Positions 6,408-13,129 of a stretch of 32,319 nucleotides of DNA are shown here, one piece after another. Within the stretch, counting starts at the first letter, position 1. Each line of letters opens with the position of its first letter. Made by a program: the position numbers and the translations under genes. A model generated the notes under the pieces. It made no database searches and was not told the DNA's origin. It saw only the letters and a program-made list of their open reading frames with translations. The stretch lies in NCBI GenBank assembly GCA_013815465.1, contig JACDGE010000023.1, forward strand, positions 1 to 32,319, written 5' to 3'. This DNA is from Alphaproteobacteria bacterium. GTDB taxonomy: Bacteria > Pseudomonadota > Alphaproteobacteria > UBA9655.

Positions 6408-6450
6408 AAAAAGCCATTTTCCGTTCACTCCCTACGGGAAGTGGCTTTTT
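6408..6450 (+). terminator. Intrinsic terminator after paralogue 3
   Basis: AAAAAGCCATTTTCCG (6408-6423) pairs with CGGGAAGTGGCTTTTT (6435-6450) over 16 bases with two G.T wobbles, followed by a T-rich tract. The stem is nearly identical to the terminator at 5843-5885, so the terminator was duplicated with the gene. Confidence 0.9.
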
Positions 6451-6538
6451 CTTTAATCTCATTTCTCATTCTCCATGCTTGCTTTTTCCACCTATCTCTA
6501 TAAAAATCATTGAACCATTATAAACGAGATAGGAATCC

Positions 6539-7468
6539 ATGCTCACACCTTGCGAAAATTTAGTCCTTTTTGGTCATCAGGAAGCCCGGGAGTCGTTTTT
6601 AAAATCCATGCATTCTCCTCGCTTTTCCCATGCGTGGATCATCAGTGGGCCCTTTGGTATAGGCAAGGCAACCTTTGCTTTTCATATGGCCCGTTACCTT
6701 TTGTCAGGCCGTACGGATGGTAATACCGTTTTTTCAGAAACCGATCCTCTCCAACGTCGTATGGTGGCTCAAAGTCATGGGGATCTATGGACGCTTGCGA
6801 GTAATGAGGGCAAGGAAATTGGCGTTGACGCTATTCGAGATCTCAACGTTGCCTTGAATCAAACACCTGCCGAAGGAGGCTGGCGCGTTGTGATCATTGA
6901 TGGGGCGGATCGTATGAATCGCAATGCAGCAAATGCTTTGTTGAAACGTCTTGAGGAGCCGCCGGTCAAAACCGTTTTTTTCCTTCTAACGACTCTGCCC
7001 GGTCGTCTCTTACCTACCATTCGTTCGCGCTGTCAGTTTCTTCCCTTAAAACCATTGAATACGGATGAGGTGAAAGAGGTGTTAGAGTCTCAAAGCCTTG
7101 TCATGCCAGATTTCTTAGCCGTTTCAGAGGGAAGCCCAGGGCAGATCCTAAGCCTTGTAGAAGGGGAGGGAGCACAATTATCCGCTGATCTCCAGGCTGT
7201 TTTAAAGGGCGGAGAAGCTGCATCCTTTATCCGTACCTATGGGGGAGAAGAACAATCCTATGGACTGATTGAAGATCTTATGCGGCACTTTGTCCACGAT
7301 CAATTGCTAGAGAAGGTTGAGGGGAGAGATTCCTTCTTTGCATACCAGTCTCTTGATAACGCTCTAAAAGTAAGAGAGAAAATAGAAGGGCTCTTTGATC
7401 AGTGCCGGGTTGCCCAACTGGATCGAAAGGCAACGTTGACCTGTGTTTTTGCGAGTTTGAGGGGTTAA
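6539..7468 (+). CDS. holB: DNA polymerase III subunit delta' (clamp-loader)
   Basis: Delta' is part of the clamp-loader complex that places the sliding clamp on DNA. The 309-residue product has the Walker-A-like GPFGIGKAT (residues 37-45), the Walker-B-region VVIIDGADRMNRNAANALLKRLEEPP, and the sensor segment TIRSRCQFLPLKPL, all in AAA+ order. The cysteines of the zinc module found in the E. coli protein are not visible between the Walker motifs. ATG 6539 is preceded by GATAGGAA. It is followed by metG, a common alphaproteobacterial neighbour; tmk, which often precedes holB, is absent and replaced by the secreted-protein cluster. Confidence 0.92.
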   Translation: MLTPCENLVLFGHQEARESFLKSMHSPRFSHAWIISGPFGIGKATFAFHMARYLLSGRTDGNTVFSETDPLQRRMVAQSHGDLWTLASNEGKEIGVDAIRDLNVALNQTPAEGGWRVVIIDGADRMNRNAANALLKRLEEPPVKTVFFLLTTLPGRLLPTIRSRCQFLPLKPLNTDEVKEVLESQSLVMPDFLAVSEGSPGQILSLVEGEGAQLSADLQAVLKGGEAASFIRTYGGEEQSYGLIEDLMRHFVHDQLLEKVEGRDSFFAYQSLDNALKVREKIEGLFDQCRVAQLDRKATLTCVFASLRG

Positions 7469-7728
7469 CTAAGGCAAATTGAGGGGCGATGAAATGGGCA
7501 ATTGAAAAATTTGCCAGGGTCGAAAATAATCTATAAAATGATAAATGTAAGCTCAGATAAATATTTTTGTAAAAAGCTCATGTCCTCTGCATATATGGGA
7601 AAGCATTCACACTTTGCAGATGGCTTCAATGCCTTTTCCCCATGCCCATACATCATTCTCTCATTCCCTTTGACTCAGCCCCTCATTGTTTCATATACTT
7701 ATTCAAATTAAAATAGGAACATAACACC
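7469..7728. other. holB-metG intergenic region with nested inverted repeats
   Basis: These 260 bases hold no convincing gene; a 69-codon open frame (7502-7711) has no ribosome binding site or recognisable product. TGAGGGGC (7480-7487) pairs with GCCCCTCA (7678-7685), and GATGAAATGGGCA (7488-7500) pairs with TGCCCATACATC (7643-7654) with one bulge. The metG start is preceded by AGGAA. Confidence 0.4.
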
Positions 7729-9249
7729 ATGACCGTCCGCTGTATCACCACCCCTATTTATTACTTAAATGGTGCACCCCATTTGGGCCATGTTTATACA
7801 ACCATCGCAGCGGATGTGCTTGCACGTTACTGGCGGCTTGCAGGTGCGCAGGTGAAATTTCTTACGGGCACGGATGAGCATGGACAAAAGGTTGCTCAAG
7901 CAGCCGAAGCCGCCGGTGAGACGCCTCAAGCTTTCACGGATCGTATGTCGGCTCTGTTTCTCGATATGACAAAGAAAATAAACAGCTCCCACGATGTTTT
8001 CTTACGAACAACGGAAAAACGTCACCATGAAGCGGCGCAAGCGTTGTGGAAAAAGCTGGAAGAAGCGGATCAAATCTATGAAAGCACCTATGCGGGTTGG
8101 TATGCCGTACGGGATGAAGCTTATGTGGATGAAGCGGAAGTCAAAGACGGGAAGGCTCCCTCAGGGGCGCCTGTTGAGTGGATGGAAGAATCGTCCTACT
8201 TCTTTCGTCTTTCCGATTGGGAAAGACCGCTTCTGGATTATTATGAAGCAAATCCAAAAGCTCTTGCGCCAATCGGCAGGCGGAATGAGGTTTTGAGCTT
8301 TATTAAGGGTGGGCTTCGGGATCTTTCCATTTCCCGCACAAAGTTTACGTGGGGTGTCGCTGTGCCGGGGTCGTCTCAACATGTGATGTACGTTTGGATT
8401 GATGCTTTGACCAACTATCTCACGGCTTTGGGATATCCGGATATAGAGGGTGAAGACTTCAAAACCTTTTGGCCCGAGTCGATTCATTTGCTTGGAAAGG
8501 ATATCCTCCGCTTTCACGCTGTTTATTGGCCTGCCTTTTTGATGGCCGCAGGACTAACGCCCCCAAAACGGATTTTTGCTCACGGATGGCTGGTGCATGA
8601 CGGGGAGAAAATGTCCAAATCGCTTGGGAACGCGGTGGATCCTTTCCAACTTATTGAAACCTACGGACTTGATGCTGTCCGTTATTTTCTCATGAGAGAA
8701 GTTGTGTTTGGCCAGGACGGTAGTTATTCAGAGGCCGCAATGGTTCAACGGATCAATAGCGATTTGGCAAATGATTTGGGCAATCTGGCCCAGCGAGTTC
8801 TTTCGTTCATTTATAAAAATGCGGGAGGCAAAATCCCTCAACCCCATGAGTTTTCTGAAGAAGATCGAGAAATGCTGGCACGCGCTGCTCACCTGCATGA
8901 TACCTTACGGGATGATATGGAGGTTCAAGCCCTGCAAGCCTATTGTGTGCATATTTGGGAAGTAGTCGCAGACGCGAATCGCTATGTGGACGCGCAAAAA
9001 CCGTGGTCTTTGAAGAAGTCTGCGGAGGCAGAGGACCAGTTGCGCATGGCCACCGTTTTGTACGTTCTGTGTGAAGTCATTCGACATGTTGCGGTGTACG
9101 TGCAGCCCCTCATGCCAGAGGCTGCCGCTAAAATGCTTGATCAGTTGGGGCAAGAGGAACGGACGTTTGAGAGTCTGCAAGAGCCTTTAAAGCCTGGGAC
9201 AGCTTTGGTTGAGCCTGTTCCACTGTTTCCAAGAATTGAGAAGGTTTGA
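7729..9249 (+). CDS. metG: Methionyl-tRNA synthetase
   Basis: Charges tRNA-Met with methionine in the cytoplasm. The 506-residue product is the short type: class I Rossmann fold with the HIGH-like HLGH at residues 18-21 (TPIYYLNGAPHLGHVYTT), TGTDEHGQK at ~45, the KMSKS signature at 294-298 (DGEKMSKSLGN), and the alpha-helical anticodon-binding domain after ~380. There is no C-terminal tRNA-binding extension. The CP insertion lacks a four-cysteine zinc knuckle. All catalytic motifs are complete. It lies in the same direction as holB. A strong hairpin (9296-9332) follows. Confidence 0.97.
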   Translation: MTVRCITTPIYYLNGAPHLGHVYTTIAADVLARYWRLAGAQVKFLTGTDEHGQKVAQAAEAAGETPQAFTDRMSALFLDMTKKINSSHDVFLRTTEKRHHEAAQALWKKLEEADQIYESTYAGWYAVRDEAYVDEAEVKDGKAPSGAPVEWMEESSYFFRLSDWERPLLDYYEANPKALAPIGRRNEVLSFIKGGLRDLSISRTKFTWGVAVPGSSQHVMYVWIDALTNYLTALGYPDIEGEDFKTFWPESIHLLGKDILRFHAVYWPAFLMAAGLTPPKRIFAHGWLVHDGEKMSKSLGNAVDPFQLIETYGLDAVRYFLMREVVFGQDGSYSEAAMVQRINSDLANDLGNLAQRVLSFIYKNAGGKIPQPHEFSEEDREMLARAAHLHDTLRDDMEVQALQAYCVHIWEVVADANRYVDAQKPWSLKKSAEAEDQLRMATVLYVLCEVIRHVAVYVQPLMPEAAAKMLDQLGQEERTFESLQEPLKPGTALVEPVPLFPRIEKV

Positions 9250-9295
9250 GGGGGGATTTTAAGCATTTTCCTGCTCTACTGTGGGGTAGGTTAAG

Positions 9296-9332
9296 CTTTT
9301 TAGATTCTGAACTCGTTTCAGGATCTAAAAAG
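9296..9332. terminator. 16-bp hairpin downstream of metG
   Basis: CTTTTTAGATTCTGAA (9296-9311) pairs with TTCAGGATCTAAAAAG (9317-9332) with one wobble and a 5-base loop. The text TTCAGGATCT...AG also occurs in the 72-bp dispersed repeats, so this may be a repeat-family palindrome that serves as a terminator for metG. Confidence 0.65.
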
Positions 9333-9402
9333 TCCCTTTAACAAATATTTAATATTTTCCTTATACGATTTCATGGAAAAGAAATGAAATAAGGAAATAA
9401 AG

Positions 9403-10332
9403 ATGATGAGAAGAAAAGCAAATTTTTTGCTCCTTTCCTTGATGGTTGCCATCGCTTTCATCGCAATTTCTTACAACGCAAAAGCCGTGGATGTATGTGC
9501 ATCAGTAACTTTGACTTCAGATAATGCAAAGCAATCCTGCCAATCGACGTGTGGGACTGCGGAAAACTGGAGTGGTCAGTGGACGACACAAGCTTCGGGG
9601 ACGACATGTTCGAATAATTCGACGAATAGTGTGTGTGGTTGTTATCTCTATCCTACGTGCTTTTGCGATAAAAATGGCGAACAAATTGCGAACTGTCTCA
9701 TGCCATCAAGCTGTCCAGGCGGGTTTTCGAGCTGCGATTGCCCAAAGGGAACATCTTGTGATAATTTTACATGTCAACCAAATGGTGGTGGCACTCCTTG
9801 TCAACAGTGTAATTCAAATTGTTTGATGTCCTGTCAGGGTGTTCCTGTACAAGGTCGAGCGGATTGTCAGACCTCTTGCTTCGCCCAGTGCGAGAGTAAT
9901 GTCTGTAAAAATACGAATGCAAAGGGAAAACTTCCACAAACGAAGATCCCAAATAAAAAAATTGTCGGTCCTCTAACGCCTCCATCTGCTACAGTTAAAG
10001 AGGCATCAAAAGAAAACTCTCAACCTGAAAAAGAGGCCGTGCCTTCAACGCCTAAGCCTTCTCCAACAGTTGAAGAGGCACCAAAAGAAAACTCTCAACC
10101 CGAAAAAGAGGACGCCCCTTCAACGCCCAAGTCTTCTCCAACAGTTAAAGAGGCACCAAAAGAAAACTCTCAACCCGAAAAAGAGGACGCTCCTTCAACG
10201 CCCAAGTCTTCTCCAACAGTTAAAGAGGCACCAAAAGAAAACTCTCAACCTGAAAAAGAGGCCGTGCCTTCAACCTCCACATCGTCTCCTGAGAGTAAGG
10301 AAGTTCCGAGCCACGAACGCCAGCCTAAGTAA
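9403..10332 (+). CDS. Exported Cys-rich protein with a 25-residue Pro/Glu/Ser repeat tail
   Basis: Function unknown. This 309-residue protein begins with a signal peptide (MMRRKANFLLLSLMVAIAFI, cleavage near the AKA at residues 26-28). Residues ~30-172 contain 22 cysteines spaced like a disulfide-knotted extracellular domain (for example CGCYLYPTCFC and CQQCNSNCLMSC). From ~residue 197 there are four tandem 25-residue repeats of the type TVKEAPKENSQPEKEDAPST plus PKSSP, encoded by 75-bp DNA repeats (9991-10290). Copies 2 and 3 differ at only two bases, indicating recent expansion. The tail is charged and probably unstructured, like a stalk or surface linker. The last 88 bases overlap the 3' end of tssG on the other strand. 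AAGGAA precedes the start. A surface or secreted protein is likely. Confidence 0.8.
   Translation: MMRRKANFLLLSLMVAIAFIAISYNAKAVDVCASVTLTSDNAKQSCQSTCGTAENWSGQWTTQASGTTCSNNSTNSVCGCYLYPTCFCDKNGEQIANCLMPSSCPGGFSSCDCPKGTSCDNFTCQPNGGGTPCQQCNSNCLMSCQGVPVQGRADCQTSCFAQCESNVCKNTNAKGKLPQTKIPNKKIVGPLTPPSATVKEASKENSQPEKEAVPSTPKPSPTVEEAPKENSQPEKEDAPSTPKSSPTVKEAPKENSQPEKEDAPSTPKSSPTVKEAPKENSQPEKEAVPSTSTSSPESKEVPSHERQPK
9991..10290 (+). repeat. 75-bp coding tandem repeat, four copies
   Basis: Units at 9991-10065, 10066-10140, 10141-10215 and 10216-10290 each begin ACAGTTAAAGAGGCA (or close). The unit is an exact multiple of three, so copy-number change keeps the reading frame. The middle two copies are almost identical; the outer two have diverged. 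Confidence 0.95.
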
Positions 10333-11264
10333 GCCTTATCTTTAAGTGTGGTTGAAGGGGGGTTTTTCGCTGCATAATGCACACTGAAATCCATTGATGG
10401 CCCCACGTAAAGTTTTGTGAGATCCTTGAGTCGCTCAAATCCCTTTCCACAAGGGATGAAGGTATCCAGTTTTTCCACATCCAGGGGGCCGAGATGTAAA
10501 CGAAAATGGCCCATTTGATCCCAAACCCGTGTTCCCAAGACAGCTCCTTGTCCTAATCGTTGCCATTGACCTGTTCGACCAATACGTGTTTGCTCCGTTC
10601 TTGCAAGGGGGCGCCACCCCCCCACATAACGTTCGACAGATACGGGAATCTTAAAATAACTTCTTAGGATCGTTTCAAGGCCCTTTGCGGATCTAGGATG
10701 TGACCAATAAAGAGCAGCATAATCCAACAGACTTCGGTCAGGAACTGCCAAGCGGTTTTCAAGTGCATCTTGCCCGATTCCTATAAATGATTTGAGCCCA
10801 ATCGCTATTTCTGTTTTCTCTGGTACGAGAGTATTAAGGCTGATCATATATTGTTTACGGATACGATGGAGAATGGATGTTAGGCGATGATTGAAAATAT
10901 CTAGAAAATCCTTAAGACTTGTGTCTCCATTACGTATGCGTTGAATTAGCATTTCTGTATAAGGGAAGGGCAGGGGCCCTTGAATGCCGGCAATTCCCAT
11001 AAAATTTATATTGAGGATGGGAGGGAATTCTGAAGTCAGTTGGACATTATCTAAGGAGTAAATATCGCTTGCCATGGATTCTAAATAAATCCGTGATTTA
11101 ACCGTTACCACTTCATCGAGAGGGTTAACCGTTTCTCCAAAGGGGGCAGCTTTAGGGTAAAGATATTCTAAGAGCTTAATGGCTTGATGAAATTCAAACC
11201 TATAGGGCTCCTGAAAAAGGATATCCTTTATAGGAGGGGCTGATTGCCGATTTGTGCGGGCCAT
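10245..11264 (-). CDS. tssG: Type VI secretion baseplate protein TssG
   Basis: TssG (VasB/ImpH family) forms the baseplate wedge with TssF, TssE and TssK. The 339-residue product has the family hallmarks: EPYRFEFHQAIKLLEYLYP near the N-terminus, the FPPILNINFMGIAGIQGPLPFPYTEML segment, FLDIFNHRL, RSLLDYAALYW...AKGLETILRSYF, and the C-terminal TKLYVGPSMDF and LGWRSWLGT. ATG at 11264 is preferred over the in-frame TTG at 11273, because most family members begin M-A-x-x-N-R. It overlaps tssF by 37 bases, so translation is coupled. The 3' end overlaps the Cys-rich gene on the other strand by 88 bases; the last ~12 residues after GDD are antisense to the 75-bp repeat and look unlike the family. 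Confidence 0.92.
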   Translation of the reverse strand: MARTNRQSAPPIKDILFQEPYRFEFHQAIKLLEYLYPKAAPFGETVNPLDEVVTVKSRIYLESMASDIYSLDNVQLTSEFPPILNINFMGIAGIQGPLPFPYTEMLIQRIRNGDTSLKDFLDIFNHRLTSILHRIRKQYMISLNTLVPEKTEIAIGLKSFIGIGQDALENRLAVPDRSLLDYAALYWSHPRSAKGLETILRSYFKIPVSVERYVGGWRPLARTEQTRIGRTGQWQRLGQGAVLGTRVWDQMGHFRLHLGPLDVEKLDTFIPCGKGFERLKDLTKLYVGPSMDFSVHYAAKNPPSTTLKDKAYLGWRSWLGTSLLSGDDVEVEGTASFSG

Positions 11265-13054
11265 CGTTTCCAAATTCCATCCGTTTGAGAGCTAATAAGC
11301 GTTAATTCTGTAAAAGAGTTGAGCGAGACATATAGACTAAAAAACTCATTAAGAACTGAAGCAAGCATAAACCCTCCATTTCCCGAATTGGGGGGCTCGT
11401 TTATGGTTAAAGTAATACTTAATCCTTGTATAAATCCTCTCCACGAATCCTTTCCCCACCGACGCATAACGGATTCATAGGTAATGTTTTCGAGTGCATT
11501 AATTTCAGGATGGGATTTACCCTTATTAAAACCAGAGTAAAGCTGTAAAAGCTCTTTTAATGCCAAGGTGGCTTTCTGGTTTCCGCTTAAACTCAAATGA
11601 TTGAGCGAAAGTTGAGAGATTAAGCGCCATTGAGATTCCCCATCTAAGGATGGGGGTAAGGGAGCCGTTGGTCGAGAGAGACACGTAATGCTTGTGGGAG
11701 GGATCATATCTTCCGCCTGGAGCGCGCCTCCCGCAGGGATATAAAGAGGCAAGTCTCGGTTCGTACAAAGAGTATGGGCGTAGACGGTTTGATTGCTCGG
11801 ATTTTTCGGGGAAAAATTATAGTCGACAAAAGAAAGAAAAACCTCGGTGCCCGAAACTTCAGGGATTTCAGAAGGAGACCGTGTTGAATGCCAAAAAAGT
11901 CCATTATCCTTTGCTTCTATGGCGTAATCATAGGAAAAATAAGGAGCAAAAACTTCTGTTTCCTTTCCCCCATTTATAGCCGCAACAACTTTTAGAATAC
12001 TGTGGATCTCCGTTGAATCTTCGTTCCGTTGATCCCCCACGATTTGGTAAGAAACGGATTGGTAATTCAAATCAATAGGTTCACTAATTTTAGGAAAAAG
12101 ATTGATGATCGGTGTGCAGCCCAAAACAAAATGGGTATGATTGATATGGAGCTTATCGACGCGACTGCTGTCGGCCAGGGGGATGTAAATATCGACATAA
12201 CGATCAGCTTTGCTGGTCGAAAAATTGTGAATGTCTAAAAACTTAAATTTATCGGGAAAGATAAAAAATTCATGCAATAATCGATAAGCATCCAGGACAT
12301 TATGGGGGTAGGGGATTAAGGATTCGTCCTCCCTGAATCCGACAGGCGTGATGGATCCTTCAGGTAATAGAGTAGGGGTGGGGGCCGTATCCGCTTGGAC
12401 AAAGACGGGTGTTGGCGTGTCGGGAAGATAGGCCAAGATGCTATCGTAGAGACATTGAGAGGTAAGAGAATCTCCAGATAGAAAGAAGCGTAAGCGAGAG
12501 GGCTCAAGTTCACTCATTATCCCGTCATACCGTTGAATACGCAAGTGAAGGATCCACTGGGTTTTGACCTCAGCCGGCAAAAGGGGGCTTTGGTCGATAT
12601 TGAGGATCTTTGCGGTTGAGACTTCAAAGGGCCATAACTCTACGGGGTAAGCTGTTTGAAAACGGCAAATTTTCTTTTCTTGGGCTTCTGCAAAAAGAGC
12701 TGTCCCACGGGGGACTTCGTATCCAGCAGTTGGTTTTCCGAGATGAGGGGAGAGACGGAATGAAGCAATGGCAGCAGAAGGAAAAGGAGCAACAAATTGC
12801 GGATACAGAACACCTAAAAGCGTGTTCGTAAACTGAATATAGCGATTGTCCAATTCTTTTTGTAGCCGCCCTGTCAGGAAAGCAAAGGATTCTAAAAGCC
12901 GTTGGACGTGTGGATCAGATGATCCCGCAGGAGACATGTTCAAGTTTTGTGCAATTTTAGGATATTGGGCAGAAAAGCGTGCGCCTGCGCGATGCAAGTA
13001 CATCATTTCCTGCTGATAGTAATCCAGCATTTGCTCAAAGTTTTCTCGGCTCAC
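11228..13054 (-). CDS. tssF: Type VI secretion baseplate protein TssF
   Basis: TssF (VasA/ImpG family) is the main baseplate wedge component. The 608-residue product has normal length and the expected N-terminus (FEQMLDYYQQEMMYLHRAGARFSAQYPKIAQNLN, then SSDPHVQRLLESFAFLTGRLQKELDN), the YPQFVAPFPSAAIASFRL segment and a C-terminal FFSLYVSLNSFTELTL...W..WPAQIGNQPLL. The start is GTG with GGGGA eight bases before it. It begins 75 bases after the pccA stop in the same direction and overlaps tssG. No other type VI genes are in the window, so the rest of the apparatus must lie elsewhere if it is functional. Confidence 0.94.
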   Translation of the reverse strand: MSRENFEQMLDYYQQEMMYLHRAGARFSAQYPKIAQNLNMSPAGSSDPHVQRLLESFAFLTGRLQKELDNRYIQFTNTLLGVLYPQFVAPFPSAAIASFRLSPHLGKPTAGYEVPRGTALFAEAQEKKICRFQTAYPVELWPFEVSTAKILNIDQSPLLPAEVKTQWILHLRIQRYDGIMSELEPSRLRFFLSGDSLTSQCLYDSILAYLPDTPTPVFVQADTAPTPTLLPEGSITPVGFREDESLIPYPHNVLDAYRLLHEFFIFPDKFKFLDIHNFSTSKADRYVDIYIPLADSSRVDKLHINHTHFVLGCTPIINLFPKISEPIDLNYQSVSYQIVGDQRNEDSTEIHSILKVVAAINGGKETEVFAPYFSYDYAIEAKDNGLFWHSTRSPSEIPEVSGTEVFLSFVDYNFSPKNPSNQTVYAHTLCTNRDLPLYIPAGGALQAEDMIPPTSITCLSRPTAPLPPSLDGESQWRLISQLSLNHLSLSGNQKATLALKELLQLYSGFNKGKSHPEINALENITYESVMRRWGKDSWRGFIQGLSITLTINEPPNSGNGGFMLASVLNEFFSLYVSLNSFTELTLISSQTDGIWKRWPAQIGNQPLL

Positions 13055-13129
13055 GGCTTTCCCCTGCTGTTTTTATAAAGAGAGTTTACTTGAAAATTGC
13101 TCGGGTTGCTATCCCCAAAGGGATCCAGC

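Noticed and set aside
7502-7711. 69-codon open frame between holB and metG
   Set aside because: No ribosome binding site, composition unlike neighbouring proteins, and no recognisable motif.
10070-10345. 91-codon +2-frame open frame in the repeat tail
   Set aside because: The 75-bp repeats keep several frames open; the frame with signal peptide and Cys-rich domain is the real one.
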